From positions 1-20,066 of the forward strand of contig CAYUNT010000066.1 of assembly GCA_964446285.1 (NCBI GenBank): a stretch of DNA of 20,066 nucleotides, given 5' to 3'. Of this stretch, positions 6,860 to 15,042 are shown piece after piece (position 1 is the stretch's first letter; each line of letters opens with the position of its first letter). Origin of the DNA: CAYUNT01 sp964446285. Its GTDB lineage: Bacteria > Sumerlaeota > Sumerlaeia > SLMS01 > CAYUNT01. A program made the position numbers and the translations under genes. The notes under the pieces are model-generated. The model was not told where the DNA came from, ran no database searches, and was given only the letters and a program-made list of their open reading frames with translations.

Positions 6860-8371
6860 ATGATCTACGCGATTTTGCTCGTGCCTATCGCTGCGGGAAT
6901 CGCCGCCTTCCTCCTGAAATCGGACCGTCCGCGCCGTGCGCTGCTGGTTGGAGCCGCCGCGATTCATTCGGCGCTCACTGCGTTTTTCTGGGTTGCGCCG
7001 CCGCCGTCCGCGCTTGGCGGATGGCTCGCGCTCGATGCGCCGGGACGCCTAATCCTTAGCATCACGAGCCTTCTTTTCCTCGCAGCGGCCATTTACGCGA
7101 TCGGATACCTGCGGCGCGAAAGCCTGACGCCGCATACGGATGAAGAGGAAGGTTTCCTTTTCACCAACGCGCCCGAGGCGGTTTTTACGGCATGCCTTCT
7201 GTTGTTTCTCGCCTCGATGACGCTCGTGGCCCTCAGCCGTCATCTTGGCCTGTTATGGGTGGGCGTCGAGGCCACGACGCTCGCCAGCGCCCCGCTCATT
7301 TACTTCCACCGCCACCACCGCTCGCTCGAAGCCGTATGGAAATTCCTTCTCATCTGCTCGGTGGGAATCGCGCTCGCGCTGCTCGGGAATTTCCTTCTGG
7401 CGGTTGCGGCCTCCGGTGCGCCATCGCCCGGAGACGAATCCGCCGCTGGCGCGGCTGCTCATGGGATTCCGCTAACGGTGGACGCCTTTTCACGCATGGG
7501 CACAGCGCTTTCGATCCCCTGGCTCAAGGCCGCGTTCATTTTCCTGCTTGTCGGATACGGAACAAAGATGGGCCTTGCGCCGCTTCACACCTGGCTGCCC
7601 GACGCGCATAGCGAATCGCCGTCGGTAGTTTCGGCGTTGCTCTCGGGCGCGCTGCTCAACTGCGCATTCCTTGGGATTTTGCGCGCGGCGCACATCTGCG
7701 AGGCGGCGGGCATTGGCACGTTCGCGCGCGAACTGCTTGTTGGATTCGGCCTGTTTTCGATGATCTTCGCGGGCTGCCTGATCCTCGGCCAGGCCGATTA
7801 CAAACGGATGCTCGCCTATTCAAGCGTCGAGCACATGGGCATCTTGTCGGTGGGCGTTGGACTTGGCGGCGGGGCCGTATTCGGCGCGATGTTCCACGCT
7901 GTGAATCATTCGCTCGCCAAAGGAATGTTGTTTCTTGTTGCGGGCAACATCCTTGCGGTCTATCGCACGAAATCCTCGCGCCAGGTGAGCGGCGTGGCGC
8001 GGATTCTGCCGGTGTCCGGTGCATTGTGGCTGGCGGGATTTCTCGCCATCACGGGGTCGCCGCCATTCGGGACGTTCCTCAGCGAATTCACAATCCTGCG
8101 CGCTGCGATGGATCAGGGGCGCTATGTCGTGTGCGCGGCGTTTCTCGGGGCGCTGGCGCTGGCGTTTATCGGCATGGCCACGATCTGCTTGCGCATGGCC
8201 CAGGGCGAACCGGCGGGCGGATGGGAAGGCCCGCCGCACTTTGAGCCGGTCCTCGCCGTGGCTCCGCCGCTGGCGCTCGGATTGCTTGTGCTGGCGCTGG
8301 GAATTTGGGTTCCCGCAGGCTTGCACGCCGCACTCCTCGATGCCGCCCGCGCCGTGGGAGGAGGATTCTAA
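6860..8371 (+). CDS. hyfF: HyfF-like second antiporter-type membrane subunit
   Basis: A protein of 503 residues from the NuoL/M/N antiporter family, a little shorter than E. coli HyfF (about 526). Ion-path residues are present: E137 in LLWVGVEATTLAS, K236 in VGYGTKMGLAPLHTWLPDAHSESPS, and DYKRMLAYSSVEHMGIL with its broken-helix position. The ending lacks the long lateral helix found in NuoL. An AAGGA lies shortly before the ATG at 6860. The stop codon overlaps the hyfG start in TAATG at 8369-8373, which suggests coupled translation. With HyfB this gives the complex two antiporter-like modules. HyfD, a third such subunit in E. coli hydrogenase-4, is missing here. Confidence 0.92.
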   Translation: MIYAILLVPIAAGIAAFLLKSDRPRRALLVGAAAIHSALTAFFWVAPPPSALGGWLALDAPGRLILSITSLLFLAAAIYAIGYLRRESLTPHTDEEEGFLFTNAPEAVFTACLLLFLASMTLVALSRHLGLLWVGVEATTLASAPLIYFHRHHRSLEAVWKFLLICSVGIALALLGNFLLAVAASGAPSPGDESAAGAAAHGIPLTVDAFSRMGTALSIPWLKAAFIFLLVGYGTKMGLAPLHTWLPDAHSESPSVVSALLSGALLNCAFLGILRAAHICEAAGIGTFARELLVGFGLFSMIFAGCLILGQADYKRMLAYSSVEHMGILSVGVGLGGGAVFGAMFHAVNHSLAKGMLFLVAGNILAVYRTKSSRQVSGVARILPVSGALWLAGFLAITGSPPFGTFLSEFTILRAAMDQGRYVVCAAFLGALALAFIGMATICLRMAQGEPAGGWEGPPHFEPVLAVAPPLALGLLVLALGIWVPAGLHAALLDAARAVGGGF

Positions 8372-10005
8372 TGACTTCAGAATCTTCCACCTCCGCTGCT
8401 GCTGCGCCGCCGCGAGCGCTTGAATTGAAGAACGCGCAGGCCGGGCGCGTGCGTGATATTCCAGTATTGGCATTTGAGGCTTTTCGCGCGCGCATCATCG
8501 AGGCCGCAAAGGCAGGCGGACGAATTGTGGCGCTGTTTGGCGTGCCCGTCGCCTCAAGTGCGCCCGGCCCGAATACCCAATCCGCAGGCCCGATTCGCGT
8601 GTATGCGGTCTTGGCGGCGCCCGGGCGCGAGACGCTTTCGATCCTCGCCGCCGACGCCGCCGATTCGTATCCAGCGCTCACACCCGACTGTCCGCAGGCG
8701 CATTGGTTCGAGCGAGAACTGGCCGAGCAATGGGGCGTGCGGCCCGAGGGGCATCCGTGGCTCAAACCAATCCGCTTCCATGCCTGCGAACGCGCCGGAT
8801 GCGATGCCTGGGGACGTGATCCGGGCGACATTTTGCCTTGTGTGACCGACTATTTCCGCGTCGAGGGCGAAGAGGTGCATGAAGTTGCCGTCGGCCCGGT
8901 TCACGCGGGGATCATCGAACCGGGGCATTTCCGGTTTCAATGCCACGGCGAACGCGTGTTCAATCTGGAGATTTCGCTCGGCTATCAGCATCGCGGCGTC
9001 GAACGGGCAATGCGCGGAGGCCCCGGCAAGCGTTCGATCCACTACGCCGAAACGCTCGCGGGCGACACGACGATCGGCCACGCCTGGGCGCATTGCCGCG
9101 CGCTCGAAGCCCTGGCCGCCGTATCGTCTTCTTCCGCGCCTGCCGTCCCGCCGCGCGCCGAATTCCTGCGCGCCGTGGCCCTCGAACTCGAACGCCTGGC
9201 CAATCACACGGGTGACCTGGGCGCGCTGGCGGGCGATGTGGGATTTCTGCCCACGGCGTCCTATTGCGGGCGCTTGCGCGGGGATTTCCTGAATCTGACA
9301 GCGCTTTTGTGCGGAAGCCGTTTCGGGCGCGGCCTGATTCGCGCGGGGGGCGTGCGTTTCGATCTCGATTCTGAACGGCGCACGACGCTCCTTACGCGCC
9401 TCAACGCCACGTTGCGCGACGTGGAAGGCGCGGCCGAGTTGCTCTGGACCACGCCGTCGGTGCTGGCGCGGTTCGAGGGAACTGGCGCCGTGCCGCGCGA
9501 AACCGCTGAGGCGCTGGGGCTGGTTGGCCCGGCGGCGCGCGCCAGCGGACTCGAACGCGACGTCCGCTGCGATTTCCCCGCCGAGCCTTATCGCGCTTTG
9601 CCTCTCGAGATTTCCACGTGCGCCGACGGCGATGTGTTTTCGCGCGCACGCGTCCGCGCCCTGGAAATCAAGCAATCGGGCGATTTCATCCGCCGCGCCC
9701 TCGCCGCGCTGCCAGAAGGGCCGGTTTTCGCCGCGCGCAAAAACGGAAATGCAATGCCCGCAGTAACCGCCCCCGCCCCGCTCGCGCCCGAATCCGTGGC
9801 CGTTTCCCTCGTCGAAGGATGGCGCGGAGAAATCGCGCACGTGGCAATAACGGATGAGCGCGGACGTTTCGCCGCCTACAAAATTGTCGATCCTTCTTTC
9901 CACAACTGGAGCGGCCTCGCGATGGCGCTGCGCGACCAGCAGATTTCCGATTTTCCTTTGTGCAACAAGAGTTTTAATCTTTCCTACTGCGGGCACGACC
10001 TATGA
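8371..10005 (+). CDS. hyfG: NuoC-NuoD fusion, HyfG-like large subunit without NiFe ligands (Ehr type)
   Basis: A soluble protein of 544 residues that fuses a NuoC-like 30-kDa domain (about 30-135; HWFERELAEQWGVRPEGHP, 111-129) to a NuoD/hydrogenase large-subunit domain (about 175-544; VGPVHAGIIEPGHFRF, GYQHRGVE, ELERLANHTGDLG). In hydrogenases the N-terminal site reads RxCGxC and the C-terminal one DPCxxC. Here they read ETLAGDTTIGHA (227-238) and VDPSFHNW (506-513). All four cysteines are gone, so no NiFe centre can form; the DPSF pattern is the one seen in complex I NuoD. This places the complex with energy-converting hydrogenase-related (Ehr) enzymes, whose reaction is not established. Start and stop overlap both neighbours. 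The frame is open back to 8305, but the TAATG start is preferred. Confidence 0.9.
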   Translation: MTSESSTSAAAAPPRALELKNAQAGRVRDIPVLAFEAFRARIIEAAKAGGRIVALFGVPVASSAPGPNTQSAGPIRVYAVLAAPGRETLSILAADAADSYPALTPDCPQAHWFERELAEQWGVRPEGHPWLKPIRFHACERAGCDAWGRDPGDILPCVTDYFRVEGEEVHEVAVGPVHAGIIEPGHFRFQCHGERVFNLEISLGYQHRGVERAMRGGPGKRSIHYAETLAGDTTIGHAWAHCRALEALAAVSSSSAPAVPPRAEFLRAVALELERLANHTGDLGALAGDVGFLPTASYCGRLRGDFLNLTALLCGSRFGRGLIRAGGVRFDLDSERRTTLLTRLNATLRDVEGAAELLWTTPSVLARFEGTGAVPRETAEALGLVGPAARASGLERDVRCDFPAEPYRALPLEISTCADGDVFSRARVRALEIKQSGDFIRRALAALPEGPVFAARKNGNAMPAVTAPAPLAPESVAVSLVEGWRGEIAHVAITDERGRFAAYKIVDPSFHNWSGLAMALRDQQISDFPLCNKSFNLSYCGHDL

Positions 10006-10868
10006 TTCGAGTTTTGCGCGAACGATTGCGCCAGGGATACCGCACGATCCGCTGGCCCGACGCTGAGCCAACGCTCCCCGACCGCCTGCGGGGGCGTCCG
10101 CAAATTGCACCGGGGCAGTGTCCGGCGGATTGCAATGCCTGCGCGCAGCTATGCCCAACCGACGCAATCTCCATAAAGGACCAACAATCCCGCATCGACC
10201 TTGGACACTGCCTGTTTTGCGCCGATTGCGCTGCCGCCTGCCCGCAAAAGGCGATTCGCTTCGACACCGCCGAATACCGCATGGCCACGCGATGGCGCGA
10301 TGATCTGATTATCGCCAGAAATCCTGGGCAAGATGCCCAAGCCACCGGAAATCTTGGACAGGACGTCCAAGCCACCGGAAGAAATGCTCAAGATTCGAAG
10401 GATATTGAGAGAAATTCCAAGGAGGGGCAATACCGCCTTGCCGAGGCGCTGGATGGAAAGTTGCGCCGTCTCTACGGACGCTCGCTCAAACTCCGCCAAG
10501 TCAGCGCGGGCGGATGCAATGCTTGCGAGGCCGACGTGAACGTCCTCAGCACCATTGTATTCGACCTCGGGCGTTTCGGAATTCAGGTTGTGGCTTCGCC
10601 CCGCCACGCCGATGGACTGCTTATCACCGGTCCCGTGCCGGAAAATATGCGCATCGCCTTGCAAAAAACATGGGAAGCCGTTCCGCCGCCGCGCCTTGTG
10701 ATTGCTGTGGGCGCTTGCGCCATTTCGGGCGGTCCATACGTAGATCATCCTGAGGTTCACAACGGCGCGGAAGCCATTGTGCCAGTTGATCTTTACATTC
10801 CCGGCTGCCCGCCGCACCCGATGACGATTCTCGACGGGCTTGTGCGCCTGCTCGGACGGCTCGAATAG
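10002..10868 (+). CDS. hyfI: Ferredoxin-NuoB fusion: HyfH-HyfI-like small subunit of Ehr complex
   Basis: A protein of 288 residues with two parts. Residues 35-90 bind two [4Fe-4S] clusters. The first set has unusual C-x3-C-x2-C-x3-CP spacing (C40, C44, C47, C51); the second is regular (C70, C73, C76, C80). Residues 160-288 are the NuoB/HyfI fold with C172, C175, C239 and C269 (GGCNACEADVN, GACAISGG, PGCPPHP) for the proximal cluster. In E. coli these are separate HyfH and HyfI proteins. The linker (about 105-145) is hydrophilic and holds two copies of a 10-residue repeat, N-x-GQD-x-QATG (107-126), encoded by a palindromic DNA repeat. The start overlaps the hyfG stop in ATGA. Electrons probably run from an outside donor through these clusters to the HyfG-HyfI junction. 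No flavin subunit is encoded nearby. Confidence 0.9.
   Translation: MIRVLRERLRQGYRTIRWPDAEPTLPDRLRGRPQIAPGQCPADCNACAQLCPTDAISIKDQQSRIDLGHCLFCADCAAACPQKAIRFDTAEYRMATRWRDDLIIARNPGQDAQATGNLGQDVQATGRNAQDSKDIERNSKEGQYRLAEALDGKLRRLYGRSLKLRQVSAGGCNACEADVNVLSTIVFDLGRFGIQVVASPRHADGLLITGPVPENMRIALQKTWEAVPPPRLVIAVGACAISGGPYVDHPEVHNGAEAIVPVDLYIPGCPPHPMTILDGLVRLLGRLE
10321..10380 (+). repeat. Two tandem 30-nt palindromic repeats inside the hyfI linker
   Basis: Two exactly adjacent 30-nt units (10321-10350 and 10351-10380) differ at five positions. Each can form a hairpin. In unit 2, CTTGGAC pairs with GTCCAAG around a 5-nt loop. In unit 1, TGGGC pairs with GCCCA. One stem pair has changed on both sides (A-T in one unit, G-C in the other), which keeps the pairing. 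Both units end in the identical CCAAGCCACCGGAA. The units are in frame and add ten residues each between the ferredoxin and NuoB domains. I recall GGGCAAGATGCCC-type hairpin repeats followed by CCACC from other genomes, unverified. Confidence 0.85.
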
Positions 10869-10902
10869 AAACTCCGCCACACGCGCGCCGCAGGCAAATG
10901 CA

Positions 10903-13698
10903 TTACAATTTCATCTGGCTCTTCAGAAGCTCGTATTCCTGGCGGATGCCGGGAAGGAGCAGGACGACGCCGCTCAAATTGCCCTCCCTGGCGGCTTCTT
11001 GCGCCTTGAATGAAACATCGCGCAGCCGGAGCGCGCCCACATTCGCGGCCGATCCCTTGATGGAATGCGCCTGGCGTTCCGCCACAACGGCATCGCCATC
11101 CGCCAGTGCCTTCTCCAGCAGCGCAACCTGGACAGGGACGTCCGCCAGAAACATCTCAACGATGTCCCGGGCCGCTTCCTCATCGCCCATCACGCGATCC
11201 AGAAGAGCCTCGCGATCAAATACCTTTTGCGCTTGCGCCGCTTCCGAATCCTTCGCGCCTTTTTCAGTGCCTTTTCCCGCCTTCCCAAGCCATTTATCGA
11301 GCACTTCCATCAATGCCTTGGGAGCAATCGGCTTGGAAATGTAGTCATCCATGCCTGCTTGCAGACATCGCTGCCGGTCGCCTTCCATCGCATTGGCGGT
11401 CAGAGCGATCACGGGAGTATGCTTGCTTTCGCCTTCAATCCTTCGGATTTCGCCTGTTGCCGTATAGCCGTCCATTTCGGGCATCTGGCAATCCATCAGA
11501 ATGGCGTCGTAGGGGATGATTCGCAGCGCCTCAATCGCCTCGCGTCCATTGGCCACGGCGTCCGCGCGGTATCCGAGTTTGTCGAGGATTTTCAGAGCCA
11601 CCTTCTGATTAACGGCGTTGTCCTCCGCCAGCAAAATGCGCGCCTTAGGGCCTTCCGCCTTGGCGCGGGCTGCTTCTTCCACCAAAGTGTGGCGGGTGAC
11701 AAACACCTCTTCCGCTCGATCGGCTTCCACGGGTTCCCCCAGGACGGTCATCAGGCTGTCAAACAGCATCGAAGGCTTTACCGGCTTTGTTAAATATGCG
11801 GAGAAACCTATCGCTCTCAGGCGGTTTACATCCCCGCGCTGGCCGATCGATGTCAACATGATCAGCCGTGTTTTTCTCAGAAAGGCGTCCGCGTGGATCA
11901 GGCGGCCCAACTGTTCCCCATCCATGCCCGGCATCATCATATCGAGAATTGCCAGGTCGTAGGCGTCGTGGTTGTCAAGTGCCTGGCGCAGCATCGCCAA
12001 GGCTTCCTGGCCCGACGAAGCCATGTCGTGGCGGCATCCCCACTGGCTCAAATAGGCGCTGAAAATTTTCCGGTTCGTTTCATTGTCGTCAACGATCAGA
12101 ACGCGTTTTTCCTGAATGAGCGGCGGAATAACGCGGGGCGCGCCCTTGGCCCTGGATTGTTTCTCAAGTTCGAGCGTGAACCAGAAAGCCGAGCCTTTTC
12201 CTACCTCGCTTTCGACGCCGATGGCGCCTCCCATCATTTTGCACAGCCGTTTGGAAATCGTAAGTCCCAGGCCGGTTCCGCCATACTTGCGCGTGGTCGA
12301 AGCGTCCACTTGGGTGAACGCCTCGAAAAGCGAGCCAATCCGGTCCTTGGGAATGCCGATGCCCGTATCGGAAACAACAAAGCGAATTCTGGCCTGTTTG
12401 CCTGTATCCTCTTCAAGCAGGACCTTTATCGTGACTTCGCCGCGCTCAGTGAATTTAACCGCATTGTTGGCAAGATTGATAAGAATCTGGCGCAAGCGCC
12501 CAGGGTCGCCGCGCACTGCCATTGGCGCTGACGGATCGATGTAACATGTCAGCTCCAGCCCTTTCTCCATAACTTTGGGTGAAATAATGTCCACCGTTTC
12601 CTGCACCGCGGTCTGAAGGTCAAAGTCAATGATTTCGAGGTCCAGTTTGCCCGCTTCGATTTTGGAAAAATCAAGAATGTCATTGATTACGCCGAGCAAT
12701 GCATCGGCGGACACACGGGTCATCTCAACATATTCGAGCTGCTCCGCGCTGAGGGGCGTGTCTCGCAGAAGGCTGGTCATCCCGATCACGCCATTGAGCG
12801 GCGTGCGAATTTCGTGGCTCATATTGGCCAGAAATTCGCTCTTTGCCTTGCTGGCCGCTTCCGCCGCGGCCGCCATTTCGTTAGCGGGGGCGATGGCCAG
12901 GTTGAGACGGTCGTTGGCTTCGTCCGCCAGTTCTTTTGCCCGGAGCGCCGCCTGTTCGGCTTGCCGGCGGTTGGAAATCTCGCGTTCCAATTCCTCATTG
13001 GCTGCCAGGGCCTTGCGGGTCAGATGCTCCAACTCCTGCTTGCGTTTCATCAGGAGTTCAGCCTGCGCCGCCAACTCCTCATTTCTTGCCTTCAATTCCT
13101 CCGACTGCCAGAACAATCTATCCGCGGCCTCGCTTTGCTTCTGCTCCGCTTCTTTGCGCAGGAGAATTTCCTTTTCTAGACTATGCTTTGAGGCCGCCAA
13201 ATCCTCGTTGCCCCGCCGAAGTTTTTCTGCCGCCTGTTTGGCCTCGCTCAGCGAGACGCGATGCTCATCGCGCATGGTCAGCAGATCAATCGTGAGGTCG
13301 CTTTCCGCAAAATCATCAAGCGCAAACCTGCCGACATCATCGAGAGAAGCAACATTCGGGGAAGCCAGGAAAAGAAATCCGGCGGGAAGGCTAAACCAGT
13401 ATCCCCAAAGAGGATATCTGGCGTCATTGGATTTGAGCACGGCGGACTGGCGCCGTCCTAGGCGGGAGGAAATCAATTGCGGCGACAGCGTTTCCCCAGC
13501 GCCTTCGATCTCAATCAAACTTGATGCGTTTTTTCCTGTTGCCGCCCCAACTTTATTTAGCACTTGCTTGCTGGCCCAAGTCACGGCCAGCCGATCATCC
13601 ACGGCCAGGATGAAGGGAGAAAGTCTGGACAGCTGATGCAGGTCCACCAGGTATTTTGGCGCGCCTGAATCTACGGAAAAATTATCTCCATCGTGCAT
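10903..13698 (-). CDS. HNOBA-type hybrid histidine kinase (HisKA-HATPase-REC-REC-HPt) paired with H-NOX
   Basis: A protein of 931 residues with no obvious membrane segment. Residues about 15-155 match the HNOBA domain that docks with H-NOX (LVDLHQLSRLSPFILAVDD; FLFLASPNVASLDDVGRF). A long coiled coil (about 160-285) leads to HisKA with NMSHEIRTPLNGVIG (phospho-accepting H295), a HATPase_c domain (DTGIGIP, GGTGLGLTI), REC1 (D586 in LAILDMMMPGMDG), REC2 (D736 in LMDCQMPEMDG) and an HPt domain (H878 in AHSIKGSAAN). A His-Asp-His phosphorelay within one protein is expected, controlled by the H-NOX partner. The 5' end overlaps the H-NOX gene by 28 nt in another frame. Its stop lies 34 nt from the stop of the converging Ehr operon. 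It is paralogous in its core to the kinase at 16594-19821. Confidence 0.93.
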   Translation of the reverse strand: MHDGDNFSVDSGAPKYLVDLHQLSRLSPFILAVDDRLAVTWASKQVLNKVGAATGKNASSLIEIEGAGETLSPQLISSRLGRRQSAVLKSNDARYPLWGYWFSLPAGFLFLASPNVASLDDVGRFALDDFAESDLTIDLLTMRDEHRVSLSEAKQAAEKLRRGNEDLAASKHSLEKEILLRKEAEQKQSEAADRLFWQSEELKARNEELAAQAELLMKRKQELEHLTRKALAANEELEREISNRRQAEQAALRAKELADEANDRLNLAIAPANEMAAAAEAASKAKSEFLANMSHEIRTPLNGVIGMTSLLRDTPLSAEQLEYVEMTRVSADALLGVINDILDFSKIEAGKLDLEIIDFDLQTAVQETVDIISPKVMEKGLELTCYIDPSAPMAVRGDPGRLRQILINLANNAVKFTERGEVTIKVLLEEDTGKQARIRFVVSDTGIGIPKDRIGSLFEAFTQVDASTTRKYGGTGLGLTISKRLCKMMGGAIGVESEVGKGSAFWFTLELEKQSRAKGAPRVIPPLIQEKRVLIVDDNETNRKIFSAYLSQWGCRHDMASSGQEALAMLRQALDNHDAYDLAILDMMMPGMDGEQLGRLIHADAFLRKTRLIMLTSIGQRGDVNRLRAIGFSAYLTKPVKPSMLFDSLMTVLGEPVEADRAEEVFVTRHTLVEEAARAKAEGPKARILLAEDNAVNQKVALKILDKLGYRADAVANGREAIEALRIIPYDAILMDCQMPEMDGYTATGEIRRIEGESKHTPVIALTANAMEGDRQRCLQAGMDDYISKPIAPKALMEVLDKWLGKAGKGTEKGAKDSEAAQAQKVFDREALLDRVMGDEEAARDIVEMFLADVPVQVALLEKALADGDAVVAERQAHSIKGSAANVGALRLRDVSFKAQEAAREGNLSGVVLLLPGIRQEYELLKSQMKL

Positions 13699-14213
13699 TG
13701 ATCGTCTCCCTTATTCATGCAGGCAATTTCATTAACTTGGAGATTTTGGCCAAAATTCAGGCCCACGCCCAAGATCAAACCCCGAAGCACCGGGCATAGT
13801 CTTCGTTCGGATTTGTAGTGCATAAGAAGGCGGCCATCCGGCATTTCCTCATACTGAAAGCTCGGCGGGTGCGCATTGGCCACGCTTCTCGTCGCTTGCT
13901 GATGAACCCGGTCCATATTCAGAAGAAACTCGCGGGCAGAAGAGCCGGCAAGTTTGAAAAATGTGGGATAAGATCGCTTTCCCGTGTTCATGACCCAGAA
14001 CTTTCCGAACTCAACAAGAACCGTCTCCAAGGGAATGCCCAGGGCCTGGGCGGCGGCGCCGGCGAGATCAAAAGTCATCTGATCCGGGTAGTCCTCGCTG
14101 ATGGAAAAAAACGGCTCCTTGCACCCCGCAATCTCCTTGATTTTTTCCCATGCTTGAACGCCGAACTGCGTTTCCGCCATCTCCTGGATGCCCTTGTTGA
14201 TTACGCCCTTCAT
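13671..14213 (-). CDS. hnoX: H-NOX heme nitric oxide/oxygen-binding sensor protein
   Basis: A protein of 180 residues, the usual length for a stand-alone H-NOX, starting with the family's MKGVINKG. The heme ligand is H104 (LNMDRVHQQ). The heme-propionate motif Y-x-S-x-R is Y133, S135 and R137 (HYKSERR). Counting from this motif, the position of the O2-stabilising distal tyrosine of Thermoanaerobacter H-NOX (Y140) is a valine here (V142). NO binding without stable O2 binding is therefore predicted; this is inferred by hand alignment. AAAGGGG lies 7 nt before the ATG. It lies in an operon between a gene of unknown function (85 nt upstream) and the HNOBA kinase that it overlaps. Such H-NOX proteins usually inhibit or tune their partner kinase when NO binds. 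Confidence 0.95.
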   Translation of the reverse strand: MKGVINKGIQEMAETQFGVQAWEKIKEIAGCKEPFFSISEDYPDQMTFDLAGAAAQALGIPLETVLVEFGKFWVMNTGKRSYPTFFKLAGSSAREFLLNMDRVHQQATRSVANAHPPSFQYEEMPDGRLLMHYKSERRLCPVLRGLILGVGLNFGQNLQVNEIACMNKGDDQCTMEIIFP

Positions 14214-14298
14214 AGCATTCCCCTTTCATGCGCCAATGTCGTGCCTCACCTTCAGTGGCGCGCATCCTCTGGCCGACCCCGCCGCCGTATTAATAATG

Positions 14299-15042
14299 TC
14301 AGATAAATATCTTTTCTTCGTCAATCAAACTCAGCGTGGCCGCTTTGAATTTATTTGCCTGGAGCATAAAGCGCTCCGCCGCGGCCCTTTCCAGAGGCTC
14401 GCTCAGGAAAACAATCGTGGTGAAGAAGATCGAAGTCCCCAAATAACAGCCGCCAATGCCAAAAACCGTTTTGACCCCTTCCGCCTCCACGAAATCCTGC
14501 GCGGCAATAATTTTTCGGTTTTGGCTGTCCACTTCCGTTCGCGCATCAAGGACATGGAACACCCCGCTCATGCTCTGGAAGGTTCTGGCCACAAGCGACG
14601 TATCGCTGCGGTCAATCCAGTCAATTCCTGCGCCCAGCTGCTTCAGAAGGCGGGACATCATTGGAATTCTGCCAATAAAGTCCGATGATGCCAGAGGAAT
14701 GCCGACATGCCCGCGAGACATCCGCCTGTCGTTCCACTCGGGCTTCCTGCCCCGGGTCCCCATCAGCGACAAAACCAGCGTTTCCTCCTTCATTAATTCC
14801 GCAATGCCCGCCGATTGGGCAAGATTCACAACAAATTCCCTGTTGGGTCCGGGAAGTTTGCCAAAGGGAATGGTCGCGAAAAGCCGGGCCAGAACTATGG
14901 ATTCGCTCAGCGACTCGTAAAGAACCGACACATATCGCTGAGCGGCTTCCTCAAGCGCCGCGGAGCCAGCCAGCCGGCTGGTTATCTGGTTGTGCAAATT
15001 CGCGTGATCCGCATGGGACAGTTGGCCAATCTGAAGACTCAT
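14299..15042 (-). CDS. Uncharacterised sensor-like protein, first gene of the H-NOX operon
   Basis: A protein of 247 residues with no signal peptide or clear membrane segment. I do not recognise a named family with certainty. A central stretch (GTRGRKPEWNDRRMSRGH followed by IPLASSDFIGRIPMMSRLLKQLG) and the ending, with a GGCYLGTSIFFTTIVFLSE strand pair and ERFMLQANKFKAATLSL helix, resemble a sensory input module that I recall at the N terminus of histidine kinases and cyclic-di-GMP enzymes, possibly GAF-like. One cysteine (in GIGGCYLG) stands out. GGAGGA, 6-7 nt before the ATG, is among the best ribosome binding sites in the window, so the start is firm. H-NOX and its kinase follow on the same strand. 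A second input to that kinase is a reasonable guess, but only a guess. Confidence 0.75.
   Translation of the reverse strand: MSLQIGQLSHADHANLHNQITSRLAGSAALEEAAQRYVSVLYESLSESIVLARLFATIPFGKLPGPNREFVVNLAQSAGIAELMKEETLVLSLMGTRGRKPEWNDRRMSRGHVGIPLASSDFIGRIPMMSRLLKQLGAGIDWIDRSDTSLVARTFQSMSGVFHVLDARTEVDSQNRKIIAAQDFVEAEGVKTVFGIGGCYLGTSIFFTTIVFLSEPLERAAAERFMLQANKFKAATLSLIDEEKIFI

Noticed and set aside
8554..9996. Long minus-strand frame opposite hyfG
   Set aside because: It is arginine-rich with no domain and mirrors a well-supported gene; GC-rich antisense shadow.
8371..10005. Calling the large subunit a catalytic NiFe hydrogenase
   Set aside because: All four metal-binding cysteines are absent from the two positions where they must be.
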